Positions 1 to 12,993 of a stretch of 64,000 nucleotides of DNA are shown in pieces. Under the pieces are notes generated by a model that was given only the letters and a program-made list of their open reading frames with translations, made no database searches and had not been told where the DNA came from. The position numbers and the translations under genes were made by a program. This DNA is from Pseudomonas sp. CCI4.2 (lineage in GTDB: Bacteria > Pseudomonadota > Gammaproteobacteria > Pseudomonadales > Pseudomonadaceae). Each line of letters opens with the position of its first letter. Positions within the stretch are counted from its first letter, which is position 1. Where the stretch lies: positions 1,394,001-1,458,000 of the forward strand of contig NZ_CP133781.1 of assembly GCF_034350045.1 (NCBI RefSeq). Reading direction: 5' to 3'.

Positions 1-1002
1 GAACCGGAAGGGCTGAACACTCATGAGCTGTACCCTAACGGGATCTCCACCTCGTTGCCTTTTGACGTTCAGTTGCAGATCGTTCGTTCGATTCGGGGCA
101 TGGAAAACGCTCACATTGTTCGCCCTGGCTATGCCATCGAATACGATTACTTCGACCCCAGGGATTTGAAATACAGCCTTGAAACCAAGGTGATAGGTGG
201 TCTCTTTTTCGCTGGGCAAATCAACGGCACGACAGGCTACGAAGAAGCCGCTGCCCAAGGTTTGCTGGCCGGTACCAACGCCGCGTTGCTCTCACAAGGC
301 AAAGAGAGTTGGTGTCCGCGCCGGGACGAGGCTTACATCGGGGTCTTGGTCGATGACCTGATCACCTTGGGCACCCAAGAGCCGTACCGGATGTTCACTT
401 CTCGTGCCGAGTACCGTTTGATTCTGCGTGAAGACAACGCCGACCTGCGGTTGACCGAGAAAGGTCGAGCTTTAGGGTTGGTCGACGATGCCCGTTGGGC
501 GGCGTTCTGCACCAAGCGCGAAAGTATCGAGCTGGAAGAGCAACGCCTGAAAGGTACCTGGGTGCGTCCCGGAACGGTGCAGGGCGATGCCATTTCTGCG
601 CATTTCGGTACGCCGCTGACCCATGAATACAATTTGCTCAATCTGCTGACGCGCCCTGAAGTCGACTACGCCAGCCTGATCGCTATTACTGGCGATGGTT
701 GCAGCGATCCTCAAGTGGCCGAGCAGGTGGAAATCAAAACCAAATACGCCGGTTACATTGATCGTCAGCAGGATGAAATCGCTCGTCTGCGGGCCAGCGA
801 AGATATCAAATTGCCTTTCGATATCGATTACGTCGGTATCTCCGGGCTGTCTAAAGAAATTCAAGGCAAGCTGGGGATAACTCGTCCTGAGACGCTGGGC
901 CAAGCCTCGCGCATCCCCGGGGTTACCCCGGCGGCGATTTCGCTGTTGATGATTCATTTGAAAAAACGCGGCGCGGGCCGTCAGTTGGAGCAAAGCGCTT
1001 GA
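1..1002 (+). CDS. mnmG: tRNA uridine-5-carboxymethylaminomethyl modification enzyme MnmG (GidA), C-terminal part
   Basis: The reading frame is open from base 1, so the gene starts before the window; 333 residues of a protein of about 630 are present. MnmG is the FAD-dependent partner of MnmE and installs the 5-carboxymethylaminomethyl group on wobble U34 of several tRNAs in the cytoplasm. The visible part carries the family's conserved stretches [38 protein letters not shown] and [19 protein letters not shown], and the helical C-terminal domain ending in the usual [12 protein letters not shown] tail. The stop overlaps the proposed TTG start of rsmG, which suggests coupled translation. Nothing appears broken. 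Confidence 0.98.
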   Translation, partial: EPEGLNTHELYPNGISTSLPFDVQLQIVRSIRGMENAHIVRPGYAIEYDYFDPRDLKYSLETKVIGGLFFAGQINGTTGYEEAAAQGLLAGTNAALLSQGKESWCPRRDEAYIGVLVDDLITLGTQEPYRMFTSRAEYRLILREDNADLRLTEKGRALGLVDDARWAAFCTKRESIELEEQRLKGTWVRPGTVQGDAISAHFGTPLTHEYNLLNLLTRPEVDYASLIAITGDGCSDPQVAEQVEIKTKYAGYIDRQQDEIARLRASEDIKLPFDIDYVGISGLSKEIQGKLGITRPETLGQASRIPGVTPAAISLLMIHLKKRGAGRQLEQSA

Positions 1003-1643
1003 GTTCTATGGTTACCTCGCAACATGCCCAAGAGTTATCCCGTGGCGCCCTGCAACTGGGCGTCGATTTGAGCGAAAGCCAACACAGCCAACTGCTGGGT
1101 TACTTGGCGCTGTTGATCAAATGGAACAAGGCCTACAACCTCACTGCCGTGCGTGACCCCGACGAAATGGTTTCGCGGCATTTGCTCGACAGTTTGAGCG
1201 TGGTGCCCTTCATTTCAGGAGAGCGCTGGCTCGATGTAGGCAGCGGCGGTGGGATGCCCGGCATTCCGCTGGCGATCCTGTTCCCTGAAATGAAGGTTAC
1301 GGTCCTCGACAGTAACGGCAAGAAAACCCGTTTTTTGACCCAAGTAAAATTGGAGCTGAAACTCGATAATCTTGAAGTTATCCACAGCCGGGCAGAAACA
1401 TTTCAGCCTGCGTTGCCTTTCACCGGGATTGTCTCCCGAGCGTTCAGCAATCTCGCTGATTTCACCGGTTGGACTCGCCACCTCGGCGACACCGATACAC
1501 GGTGGTTAGCGATGAAAGGCCTGCACCCTGCCGATGAGCTGGTAGCATTACCAACAGATTTTCGCCTCGATAGCGCACAAGCCTTGACTGTTCCTGGTTG
1601 CCAAGGCCAACGCCATCTGCTGATACTGCGCCGCACGGCATGA
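999..1643 (+). CDS. rsmG: 16S rRNA (guanine527-N7)-methyltransferase RsmG (GidB)
   Basis: RsmG methylates N7 of G527 in 16S rRNA using S-adenosylmethionine. The 214-residue protein has the family's normal length. The SAM-binding loop [17 protein letters not shown] is at about residues 73-89, preceded by the conserved [19 protein letters not shown] and the HLLDSL segment. A TTG at 999 overlaps the mnmG stop; an in-frame ATG lies at 1008. I kept the TTG because of the tight overlap and because homologues begin with a few residues before this methionine, but the start is not certain. It lies between mnmG and parA, as in other pseudomonads. Confidence 0.96.
   Translation: MSSMVTSQHAQELSRGALQLGVDLSESQHSQLLGYLALLIKWNKAYNLTAVRDPDEMVSRHLLDSLSVVPFISGERWLDVGSGGGMPGIPLAILFPEMKVTVLDSNGKKTRFLTQVKLELKLDNLEVIHSRAETFQPALPFTGIVSRAFSNLADFTGWTRHLGDTDTRWLAMKGLHPADELVALPTDFRLDSAQALTVPGCQGQRHLLILRRTA
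1378..1386 (+). promoter_or_regulatory. exact DnaA box TTATCCACA inside rsmG
   Basis: The nine bases match the consensus DnaA-binding site exactly. The site is inside the rsmG coding sequence. It is one of five exact copies in the first 12.1 kb. Confidence 0.5.
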
Positions 1644-1661
1644 TTGGGAACACGAGCAAGA

Positions 1662-2453
1662 ATGGCTAAGGTATTCGCGATAGCGAACCAAAAAGGGGGC
1701 GTGGGTAAAACCACAACCTGTATCAACCTCGCCGCGTCATTGGTCGCTACCAAGCGCCGCGTGTTGTTGATCGATCTTGACCCGCAGGGCAACGCCACCA
1801 TGGGCAGTGGTGTGGATAAACACGCCTTGGAACATTCGGTGTATGACGTGTTGATCGGCGAATGTGATTTGGCGCAAGCCATGCACTTTTCCGAGCATGG
1901 CGGTTACCAGTTGCTACCGGCCAACCGCGATCTGACGGCCGCGGAAGTCGTCCTGCTGGAAATGCAGATGCGAGAAAGTCGCCTTCGTAATGCACTGGCC
2001 CCTATTCGCGAGAACTACGACTACATTCTCATCGACTGCCCACCTTCCTTGTCGATGCTTACCCTGAATGCGTTGGTTGCTGCGGATGGCGTCATCATCC
2101 CCATGCAGTGCGAGTATTTTGCGCTGGAAGGCTTGAGCGACCTTGTGGATAACATCAAACGCATCGCCAGCGTACTGAATCCCCAGCTGAAAATCGAAGG
2201 CCTTTTGCGGACCATGTATGACCCGCGTCTGAGCTTGATCAATGACGTGTCCGATCAGCTCAAAGAGCATTTTGGTGAGCAGCTGTACGACACCGTTATT
2301 CCGCGCAATATTCGCCTGGCGGAAGCACCAAGCTTTGGCATGCCAGCACTGGCCTATGACAAAACATCGCGTGGTGCTCTGGCTTACCTCGCCTTGGCGG
2401 GCGAGATGGTTCGTCGGCAACGCCGCAACCCCCGTCCCGCTCAGACAACTTAA
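1662..2453 (+). CDS. parA: chromosome-partitioning ATPase ParA (Soj)
   Basis: ParA is a deviant-Walker ATPase that binds DNA non-specifically as an ATP dimer and, with ParB bound at parS, moves the origin region during segregation. The start is ATG at 1662, giving MAKVFAIANQKGGVGKTTT; the open frame extends 18 bases further upstream but without family-like sequence. The deviant Walker A KGGVGKTT is at residues 11-18, the A' motif LLIDLDPQGNAT near residue 40, and the Walker B-like YILIDCPPSL near residue 120. The length of 263 residues is normal. parB starts 9 bases after its stop, so the two form one operon. Confidence 0.97.
   Translation: MAKVFAIANQKGGVGKTTTCINLAASLVATKRRVLLIDLDPQGNATMGSGVDKHALEHSVYDVLIGECDLAQAMHFSEHGGYQLLPANRDLTAAEVVLLEMQMRESRLRNALAPIRENYDYILIDCPPSLSMLTLNALVAADGVIIPMQCEYFALEGLSDLVDNIKRIASVLNPQLKIEGLLRTMYDPRLSLINDVSDQLKEHFGEQLYDTVIPRNIRLAEAPSFGMPALAYDKTSRGALAYLALAGEMVRRQRRNPRPAQTT
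1811..1819 (-). promoter_or_regulatory. exact DnaA box (minus orientation) inside parA
   Basis: TGTGGATAA on the plus strand is the exact reverse complement of the DnaA consensus TTATCCACA. It lies in coding sequence, so it may be functional or a codon coincidence. Confidence 0.45.
2144..2152 (-). promoter_or_regulatory. second exact DnaA box (minus orientation) inside parA
   Basis: TGTGGATAA occurs again 333 bases after the first copy, in the same orientation. Two exact boxes in one 0.8-kb gene is more than chance predicts. Confidence 0.45.
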
Positions 2454-2462
2454 GGAATCCGC

Positions 2463-3335
2463 ATGGCCGTTAAGAAACGAGGTCTCGGACGTGGGTTGGA
2501 TGCACTTCTGAGCAGTCCGACCATCAGCGCACTGGAAGAGCAGGCTGTTCAAGCCGATCAGCGTGAGCTGCAACATCTACCCCTGGATGTGATCCAGCGC
2601 GGCAAATACCAGCCCCGCCGTGACATGGACCCCCAAGCCCTCGAAGAGCTGGCTCAGTCGATCAAGGCTCAGGGCGTCATGCAACCGATTGTCGTGCGTC
2701 CAATCGCTGGCAGTCGCTTCGAGATCATCGCCGGAGAACGGCGTTGGCGCGCGAGCCAGCAAGCAGGCCTGGAGACGATTCCGGCCATGGTTCGCGACGT
2801 ATCGGATGAAACCGCCATCGCCATGGCGTTGATCGAGAACATTCAGCGCGAAGACCTGAATCCAATAGAAGAGGCCGTTGCGCTGCAGCGTCTTCAACAA
2901 GAATTTCAGCTCACCCAACAACAAGTGGCCGATGCGGTCGGCAAGTCCCGGGTAACCGTGGCGAACCTGCTACGCTTGATCGCATTGCCAGAAGTGATCA
3001 AAACCATGCTTTCCCACGGCGACCTGGAAATGGGTCATGCACGTGCATTGCTCGGATTGCCCGAAGAACAGCAGGTAGAAGGGGCGCGACATGTTGTCGC
3101 ACGGGGTCTGACCGTACGCCAAACCGAAGCGCTGGTTCGCCAATGGTTGAGTGGCAAACCTGCTGCTGCCGAACCCGTAAAAAACGATCCGGACATCAGT
3201 CGCCTCGAACAGCGCCTGGCAGAGCGGTTAGGCTCTGCGGTGCAGATTCGCCATGGTCAGAAGGGTAAAGGGCAACTGGTTATTCGCTATAACTCGTTGG
3301 ATGAGCTACAGGGCGTACTTGCGCACATTCGCTGA
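2463..3335 (+). CDS. parB: chromosome-partitioning protein ParB (Spo0J)
   Basis: ParB is a CTP-dependent clamp that loads at parS palindromes and spreads along DNA to form the partition complex that ParA acts on. The 290-residue protein starts with MAVKKRGLGRGLDALLS, typical of chromosomal ParB. It carries the N-terminal catalytic motif GERRWRASQQAGL at about residues 92-104, which includes the CTP-binding GERRxRA. ALIENIQREDLNPIEEA follows, then the helix-turn-helix LTQQQVADAVGKSRVTVANLLRL near residues 150-172 and a C-terminal dimerisation domain. A perfect candidate parS site is present in this window at 37754-37769. Confidence 0.97.
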   Translation: MAVKKRGLGRGLDALLSSPTISALEEQAVQADQRELQHLPLDVIQRGKYQPRRDMDPQALEELAQSIKAQGVMQPIVVRPIAGSRFEIIAGERRWRASQQAGLETIPAMVRDVSDETAIAMALIENIQREDLNPIEEAVALQRLQQEFQLTQQQVADAVGKSRVTVANLLRLIALPEVIKTMLSHGDLEMGHARALLGLPEEQQVEGARHVVARGLTVRQTEALVRQWLSGKPAAAEPVKNDPDISRLEQRLAERLGSAVQIRHGQKGKGQLVIRYNSLDELQGVLAHIR

Positions 3336-3379
3336 AACAGATGCGTTGTAGCGAGTAGTCGGAAATCACTACATGGCAG

Positions 3380-3408
3380 TTGAATAGGGGTTAATCCGCC
3401 CCTATACT
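3380..3408 (+). promoter_or_regulatory. sigma70-type promoter of the atp operon
   Basis: TTGAAT at 3380-3385 and TATACT at 3403-3408 are separated by exactly 17 bases, a near-ideal sigma70 promoter about 70 bases before atpI. The spacer holds an AGGGG...CCCCT inverted repeat. No strong terminator is visible between parB and this promoter. Confidence 0.75.
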
Positions 3409-3480
3409 CTGCGCGCATTTTGTCGGCACAAATTATGCCAGTTACTGATTTTGGTGGCTGACATTCCAGGAGCAGTTGTG

Positions 3481-4777
<1,297 letters not shown>

Positions 4778-4800
4778 GACTCGTCTTGGGCGACTTGATG

Positions 4801-5169
<369 letters not shown>

Positions 5170-5226
5170 TCTCTCGAATTTTCGAGTGGATTGGTGTGAT
5201 GGACAACGAACGAGCGAGGTGTTGGC

Positions 5227-5697
5227 GTGAACATTAATGCAACCCTGATTGGTCAGTCCGTTGCGTTCTTCATTTTTGTACTGTTTTGCATGAAGTTCGT
5301 GTGGCCTCCGGTCATCGCTGCTTTGCACGAACGTCAGAAGAAGATCGCGGATGGGCTGGACGCTGCTACACGAGCAACTCGCGACCTGGAGTTGGCCCAA
5401 GATAAAGTGGGTCATCAACTGCGTGAAGCGAAGGCTCAAGCAGCAGAGATCATTGAGCAAGCCAAGAAACGCGGTACCCAGATTGTCGACGAAGCCCGTG
5501 AACAGGCCGTTGTCGAAGCTGACCGTGTGAAGGCTCAGGCTCGGACCGAGATCGAACTGGAACTGAACGGCGTCAAAGACGCGCTGCGCGCCCAATTGGG
5601 TAGCTTGGCGGTCAACGGTGCTGAGAAGATCCTGGGTGCCACAATCGATCAAAACGCGCACGCGGAGCTGGTTAATAAACTGGCTGCTGAAATTTAA
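5227..5697 (+). CDS. atpF: ATP synthase Fo subunit b
   Basis: Subunit b is the peripheral stalk that links membrane subunit a to F1. The 156-residue protein begins with one N-terminal membrane helix (about residues 5-25, [17 protein letters not shown]) followed by a long charged coiled coil. The start is GTG at 5227, preceded by GAGG; this gives [10 protein letters not shown], the standard beginning in gamma-proteobacteria. A short palindrome CTCGAAttTTCGAG lies between atpE and atpF at about 5173-5186. Confidence 0.97.
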   Translation: MNINATLIGQSVAFFIFVLFCMKFVWPPVIAALHERQKKIADGLDAATRATRDLELAQDKVGHQLREAKAQAAEIIEQAKKRGTQIVDEAREQAVVEADRVKAQARTEIELELNGVKDALRAQLGSLAVNGAEKILGATIDQNAHAELVNKLAAEI

Positions 5698-5709
5698 GCG
5701 AGGGCGATC

Positions 5710-6246
5710 ATGGCAGAACTGACCACGTTGGCCCGACCTTACGCTAAGGCAGCCTTCGAGCACGCCCAGGCCCACCAGCAACTGGCCAATTGGTCAGTAA
5801 TGCTTGGCCTGGCTGCAGCTGTGTCGCAAGACGACACAATGCAGCGGATGCTGAAGGCACCGCGACTGACGAGCGCAGACAAGGCCACCACTTTTATTGA
5901 AGTGTGTGGCGACAAGTTTGATGTCAAGGCACAGAATTTCATCCACGTCGTTGCTGAAAACGACCGTCTCCTGCTTCTGCCGGAGATAGCCGAACTGTTC
6001 GACCTGTACAAGGCCGAGCAGGAAAAGTCGGTCGATGTGGACGTCACCAGTGCTTTTGCATTGAACGAAGAACAGCAAGACAAACTCGCCAAGGTTCTCA
6101 GTGCACGGCTCGGCCGGGAAGTGCGCCTGCATGCTGCGGAGGATGCCTCTCTAATAGGTGGTGTCATCATCCGCGCCGGCGACCTGGTTATCGATGGCTC
6201 AGTTCGTGGCAAACTCGCGCAACTGGCCGAAGCATTGAAATCTTGA
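5710..6246 (+). CDS. atpH: ATP synthase F1 subunit delta
   Basis: Delta caps the F1 head and joins it to the b-stalk. The 178-residue protein shows the family's N-terminal [13 protein letters not shown], and the C-terminal signature [20 protein letters not shown] near residues 145-165 is the PROSITE-type delta signature. It starts 12 bases after atpF with a GAGGG ribosome site and precedes atpA by 21 bases. Confidence 0.97.
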   Translation: MAELTTLARPYAKAAFEHAQAHQQLANWSVMLGLAAAVSQDDTMQRMLKAPRLTSADKATTFIEVCGDKFDVKAQNFIHVVAENDRLLLLPEIAELFDLYKAEQEKSVDVDVTSAFALNEEQQDKLAKVLSARLGREVRLHAAEDASLIGGVIIRAGDLVIDGSVRGKLAQLAEALKS

Positions 6247-6267
6247 GTTTGAAGGGGCAGCAGAGCA

Positions 6268-7812
6268 ATGCAGCAACTCAATCCTTCCGAAATAAGTGAA
6301 ATTATCAAGAGTCGCATCGAGAAACTCGATGTAACTTCCCAAGCCCGTAACGAAGGCACAGTCGTCAGCGTATCTGACGGCATCGTGCGGATTCACGGTC
6401 TGGCCGACGTTATGTACGGCGAGATGATCGAGTTTCCGGGCGGCGTCTTTGGTATGGCGTTGAACCTTGAGCAAGACTCTGTGGGTGCCGTTGTATTGGG
6501 CTCCTACCAGATGCTGGCTGAAGGCATGAGCGCCAAGTGCACTGGCCGCATCCTTGAAGTTCCGGTTGGTCCGGAATTGCTGGGTCGCGTAGTCGATGCA
6601 TTGGGTAACCCAGTTGACGGCAAAGGCCCTCTGAACAACGTCCTAACCGACGCTGTCGAGAAGGTTGCACCCGGCGTGATCTGGCGTAAGTCGGTAGACC
6701 AGCCTGTACAGACTGGCTACAAGGCTGTTGATGCCATGATCCCTGTCGGCCGTGGTCAGCGCGAGCTGATCATTGGTGACCGTCAGATCGGTAAAACCGC
6801 TCTGGCGATCGACGCGATCATCAATCAGAAAAACAGCGGCATCTTCTGCGTCTACGTAGCAATTGGTCAGAAACAATCGACCATCGCTAACGTGGTTCGC
6901 AAACTCGAAGAAAACGGCGCGTTGGCTAACACCATCGTCGTTGCTGCCAGTGCTTCCGAATCGGCTGCGTTGCAGTTCCTTGCTCCGTACTCCGGTTGCA
7001 CCATGGGCGAATATTTCCGCGACCGCGGCGAAGACGCGCTGATCGTTTATGACGATCTGTCCAAGCAAGCAGTGGCTTACCGCCAGATTTCCCTGCTGCT
7101 GCGCCGTCCGCCAGGCCGTGAAGCCTACCCAGGCGATGTGTTCTATCTCCACTCCCGTCTTCTGGAGCGCGCATCGCGTGTTTCCGAAGCGTATGTAGAG
7201 AAGTTCACCAACGGTGCTGTGACTGGCAAGACTGGTTCGTTGACCGCTCTGCCAATCATCGAAACTCAGGCTGGCGACGTTTCCGCGTTCGTTCCGACCA
7301 ACGTGATTTCCATCACCGACGGTCAGATCTTCCTGGAATCGGCGATGTTCAACTCTGGCATCCGTCCAGCTGTGAACGCCGGTGTTTCAGTATCCCGTGT
7401 GGGTGGTGCCGCTCAGACCAAGATCGTCAAGAAGCTTTCCGGTGGTATCCGTACCGCTCTGGCTCAGTACCGTGAATTGGCGGCATTCGCCCAGTTCGCT
7501 TCTGACCTGGACGAAGCCACTCGCAAGCAGCTTGAGCATGGTCAGCGCGTTACCGAGCTGATGAAGCAAAAGCAATATGCGCCGATGTCTATCGCTGATA
7601 TGTCGTTGTCCCTGTATGCCGCTGAACGTGGCTTCCTGGTGGACGTCGAGATTCCAAAAATCGGCAGCTTCGAGCAGGCTCTGATTGCTTACTTCAACCG
7701 CGATCACGCCGAATTGATGGCGAAGATCAACGTGAAGGGTGACTTCAATGACGAAATCGATGCGGGCCTTAAAGCCGGTATCGAAAAGTTCAAGGCCACC
7801 CAAACCTGGTAA
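6268..7812 (+). CDS. atpA: ATP synthase F1 subunit alpha
   Basis: Alpha forms the non-catalytic nucleotide sites of the F1 hexamer. The 514-residue protein has the normal length. The P-loop GDRQIGKTA lies near residues 170-178, with [12 protein letters not shown] just before it. The alpha/beta signature appears as [17 protein letters not shown] near residues 368-384 and includes the arginine finger. The N-terminal beta-barrel motif [14 protein letters not shown] ([12 protein letters not shown]) is present. Confidence 0.99.
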   Translation: MQQLNPSEISEIIKSRIEKLDVTSQARNEGTVVSVSDGIVRIHGLADVMYGEMIEFPGGVFGMALNLEQDSVGAVVLGSYQMLAEGMSAKCTGRILEVPVGPELLGRVVDALGNPVDGKGPLNNVLTDAVEKVAPGVIWRKSVDQPVQTGYKAVDAMIPVGRGQRELIIGDRQIGKTALAIDAIINQKNSGIFCVYVAIGQKQSTIANVVRKLEENGALANTIVVAASASESAALQFLAPYSGCTMGEYFRDRGEDALIVYDDLSKQAVAYRQISLLLRRPPGREAYPGDVFYLHSRLLERASRVSEAYVEKFTNGAVTGKTGSLTALPIIETQAGDVSAFVPTNVISITDGQIFLESAMFNSGIRPAVNAGVSVSRVGGAAQTKIVKKLSGGIRTALAQYRELAAFAQFASDLDEATRKQLEHGQRVTELMKQKQYAPMSIADMSLSLYAAERGFLVDVEIPKIGSFEQALIAYFNRDHAELMAKINVKGDFNDEIDAGLKAGIEKFKATQTW

Positions 7813-7862
7813 GCCGCAGCGGGGGCCGAGAGGCTCCCGCTTGCTAACCTGATAGGTGTTAC

Positions 7863-10131
<2,269 letters not shown>

Positions 10132-10177
10132 TCCCGGTGCCCGGTAAAACGGGCGCTAATTAGGTTGAGGCAAGCAA

Positions 10178-10603
10178 ATGGCTATGACAGTCCATTGCGA
10201 TATCGTCAGCGCGGAAGGGGAAATTTTCTCCGGTCTGGTCGAGATGGTGATTGCGCACGGTAACTTGGGCGATATCGGTATTGCTCCAGGCCACGCGCCG
10301 CTGATCACTGATCTGAAGCCAGGTCCGATCCGCCTGATCAAGCTGGGTGGGGAAGCCGAGGTGTTTTACATCTCGGGTGGTTTCCTCGAAGTGCAGCCAA
10401 ACATGGTCAAGGTTCTTGCCGACACCGTGCAACGTGCTGCCGACCTGGATGAAGCCTCTGCTCAGAACGCTGTTAAAGCGGCTGAGAAGGCGCTGAATGA
10501 AAGAGGCGCAGATTTCGATTACGGCTCTGCGACTGCACGACTGGCCGAGGCGACAGCGCAGCTGCGCACCGTTCAGCAAATTCGTAAAAAGTATGGTGGC
10601 TAA
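10178..10603 (+). CDS. atpC: ATP synthase F1 subunit epsilon
   Basis: Epsilon joins gamma to the c-ring and can block ATP hydrolysis through its C-terminal helices. The 141-residue protein has the N-terminal beta-sandwich ([30 protein letters not shown]) and the two-helix C-terminal domain. It is the last gene of the atp operon and is followed by a strong intrinsic terminator. Confidence 0.97.
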   Translation: MAMTVHCDIVSAEGEIFSGLVEMVIAHGNLGDIGIAPGHAPLITDLKPGPIRLIKLGGEAEVFYISGGFLEVQPNMVKVLADTVQRAADLDEASAQNAVKAAEKALNERGADFDYGSATARLAEATAQLRTVQQIRKKYGG

Positions 10604-10630
10604 CCCCATCTGTTTTTTTGCGTGATTGAG

Positions 10631-10660
10631 AAAAAGGGTAGCCTCGGCTACCCTTTTTTC
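10631..10660 (+). terminator. rho-independent terminator of the atp operon
   Basis: A GGGTAGCC-TC-GGCTACCC hairpin is followed by TTTTTTC and preceded by an A-run, so it could work on both strands. It lies 28 bases after atpC and separates the operon from glmU. Confidence 0.92.
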
Positions 10661-10718
10661 TTTTTTAAAATTCACCGCCGGTCGCCCTTGCTGACCGCCC
10701 CAGGATTGGTAGACAGCC

Positions 10719-12086
10719 ATGTCACTCGATATCGTAATTCTCGCAGCGGGCCAGGGCACGCGCATGTGTTCGGCACTGCCCAAGGTTCTGCATCCAGTGG
10801 CGGGCGACTCCATGCTCGGGCATGTTATCCACAGCGCGCGCCAACTTAATCCACAGCGGATTCACGTGGTGATTGGTCACGGTGCGGACTTGGTTCGCGA
10901 GCGTTTGGCGGCAGATGATCTGAATTTCGTCTTGCAAGACAAGCAGCTCGGTACGGGCCACGCGGTTGCCCAGGCATTGCCCGAATTAACGGCAGAGAAC
11001 GTGCTCATTCTCTACGGCGACGTGCCGTTGATTGAAGTGGGCACGCTGCGGCGTCTGCTGAAAAACGTCAGCGCCGAGCAACTTGGACTGCTGACGGTGA
11101 CGCTTGCTGACGCCACGGGTTATGGACGTATCGTGCGAGATGAGCAACAGCGTGTCACTGCGATCGTCGAGCACAAGGATGCGACCGACGCGCAGAAAGC
11201 GATTACCGAAGGCAACACCGGCATTCTCGCTGTGCCAGGCAAGCGATTGGCAGACTGGCTGGGTCGGTTATCCAATAACAACGCGCAGGGCGAGTATTAC
11301 CTAACCGATGTCATCGCCTTGGCCGTGGAAGACGGTCTGGTGATTGCCACCGAGCAGCCGCTGGATGCCATGGAGGTTCAAGGCGCAAACGACCGCAAGC
11401 AACTTGCCGAACTGGAGCGTCATTATCAGATGCGGGAAGGCTGCCGTTTGATGGCACTGGGCGTCACCCTGAGGGACCCGGCGCGTTTCGACGTGCGCGG
11501 AGAAGTCAGCGCAGGTCGCGACGTATTGATCGACGTTAATGTGATCCTTGAGGGTCGGGTGATTATTGAAGACAACGTCAGCATTGGCCCCAATTGCGTC
11601 ATAAAAAACAGCACCTTGCGCAAAGGCTCGGTGGTTAAAGCCAACAGCCACATTGACGGTGCCGTACTAGGCGAGGGAAGCGATGTAGGCCCGTTCGCTC
11701 GACTGCGGCCCGGCAGCGTCCTGGAAGCCTTGGCGCATGTGGGTAACTTTGTTGAGTTGAAAAACGCACACCTTGGAGCAGGCGCAAAAGTAGGCCATTT
11801 GACCTATTTGGGCGACGCAGACGTGGGCGCACGTACCAATATCGGGGCCGGCACCATCACCTGTAACTACGACGGGGTGAACAAACACAAAACGGTCATC
11901 GGTGAAGGCGTCTTTATCGGCTCCAACAACTCTTTGGTCGCGCCTGTGGATATCTTTTCCGGTGCGACCACGGCGGCGGGATCTACCCTCACTCAAAACG
12001 TCCCTGCCGATCACTTGGCCATCGGTCGCGCTCGTCAGCGCAACATCGAAGGATGGAAGCGGCCGGTGAAAATCAAAAAAGAATGA
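10719..12086 (+). CDS. glmU: bifunctional UDP-GlcNAc pyrophosphorylase / glucosamine-1-phosphate acetyltransferase GlmU
   Basis: GlmU makes UDP-GlcNAc for peptidoglycan and LPS in two steps. The N-terminal uridyltransferase domain shows the nucleotide-binding [17 protein letters not shown] at residues 7-23 and the DVPL motif. From about residue 250 the protein is a left-handed beta-helix of hexapeptide repeats (for example [20 protein letters not shown]) that holds the acetyltransferase. The length of 455 is normal. Its product pathway links directly to glmS downstream. Confidence 0.98.
   Translation: MSLDIVILAAGQGTRMCSALPKVLHPVAGDSMLGHVIHSARQLNPQRIHVVIGHGADLVRERLAADDLNFVLQDKQLGTGHAVAQALPELTAENVLILYGDVPLIEVGTLRRLLKNVSAEQLGLLTVTLADATGYGRIVRDEQQRVTAIVEHKDATDAQKAITEGNTGILAVPGKRLADWLGRLSNNNAQGEYYLTDVIALAVEDGLVIATEQPLDAMEVQGANDRKQLAELERHYQMREGCRLMALGVTLRDPARFDVRGEVSAGRDVLIDVNVILEGRVIIEDNVSIGPNCVIKNSTLRKGSVVKANSHIDGAVLGEGSDVGPFARLRPGSVLEALAHVGNFVELKNAHLGAGAKVGHLTYLGDADVGARTNIGAGTITCNYDGVNKHKTVIGEGVFIGSNNSLVAPVDIFSGATTAAGSTLTQNVPADHLAIGRARQRNIEGWKRPVKIKKE
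10825..10833 (+). promoter_or_regulatory. exact DnaA box inside glmU
   Basis: TTATCCACA matches the consensus exactly and lies in the glmU coding sequence. A near match, TTAATCCACA, follows about 15 bases later. Confidence 0.4.
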
Positions 12087-12088
12087 AG

Positions 12089-12097
12089 TTATCCACA
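12089..12097 (+). promoter_or_regulatory. exact DnaA box in the glmU-regulator gap
   Basis: TTATCCACA lies two bases after the glmU stop. It is the only one of the five exact boxes outside a coding sequence, so it is the least likely to be a codon effect. Confidence 0.5.
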
Positions 12098-12192
12098 GAC
12101 GTTTTCACACTCAGGTCTTTGCGGAAAGTCGTTCATAGGCAAACCCAAGCTTGACGAATGTACTCCAATAGGTTTTGATTGCCTTCGTTATC

Positions 12193-12205
12193 TTTCGAAA
12201 CGAAA
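12193..12205 (+). promoter_or_regulatory. candidate operator of the DeoR-family regulator
   Basis: TTTCG-AAA-CGAAA is a perfect inverted repeat 11 bases before the regulator's start codon, where it could block transcription or initiation. DeoR/GlpR-family repressors often use TTCG-containing palindromes and often regulate themselves. Binding is inferred, not shown. Confidence 0.5.
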
Positions 12206-12216
12206 TTTAGATCGCC

Positions 12217-12984
12217 ATGTCGAAACGCAATACACCACAACGTCGCCATAACCTTCTTGCCGTGCTCAATGAGCTGGGTGACGTAAGCGTCGACGACATG
12301 GCAAAACGCTTCGAAACTTCGGAAGTCACCATTCGTAAGGACCTCGCCGCGCTTGAAGGTGATGGCTTGTTGTTGCGTCGCTACGGCGGCGCCGTGGCCC
12401 TGCCACACGAGTTAATAGCGGATAGCTGTCAACCGGTGTCCAAGTACAAACTGGCCATTGCGCGAGCTGCTGTCGCAAGAATTCGAGAGCACGCACGCAT
12501 CATCGTCGACAGCGGTAGCACGACCGCCGCGTTGATTTCTGAATTAGGCAGTCTGTCTGGTCTAGTAGTCATGACCAATTCGCTGCAGGTTGCCACGGCG
12601 TTAAGTGAACTTGAACGTGAGCCCGTGCTGCTGATGACCGGCGGTACGTGGGACCCCCATTCCGAGTCGTTCCAGGGACAGGTTGCCGAACAGGTACTGC
12701 GTTCCTACGACTTTGATCAGCTATTCATTGGTGCGGATGGCATTGATTTGAATCGCGGTACGACAACGTTCAACGAACTCCTGGGCTTAAGCCAAGTCAT
12801 GGCAGAAGTTGCTCGGGAGGTCGTGGTGATGGTTGAAGCCGATAAAGCTGGTCGAAAAATTCCCAATCTGGAACTGCCCTGGAGCAGTATCCACACCCTA
12901 ATTACCGATGATCGCTTGCCCGCTGAGGTACGCGAACAGATTCAAGCCCGCGGCATAACCCTGATTTGTGCGGCTGTTTGCTAG
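12217..12984 (+). CDS. DeoR-family transcriptional regulator next to glmS
   Basis: A 255-residue DeoR-type repressor. The N-terminal winged helix-turn-helix reads QRRHNLLAVLNELGDVSVDDM...SEVTIRKDLAALE (residues 8-50), the DeoR signature. The C-terminal sugar-phosphate-sensor domain shows IIVDSGSTTAALISELG and LLMTGGTWDPHSESF. It lies between glmU and glmS, with glmS starting 9 bases after it, so it probably controls amino-sugar synthesis in response to a hexosamine phosphate; the effector is inferred. A TTTCGAAACGAAA palindrome just upstream is a likely autoregulatory site. Confidence 0.9.
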   Translation: MSKRNTPQRRHNLLAVLNELGDVSVDDMAKRFETSEVTIRKDLAALEGDGLLLRRYGGAVALPHELIADSCQPVSKYKLAIARAAVARIREHARIIVDSGSTTAALISELGSLSGLVVMTNSLQVATALSELEREPVLLMTGGTWDPHSESFQGQVAEQVLRSYDFDQLFIGADGIDLNRGTTTFNELLGLSQVMAEVAREVVVMVEADKAGRKIPNLELPWSSIHTLITDDRLPAEVREQIQARGITLICAAVC

Positions 12985-12993
12985 GAGAGAACC

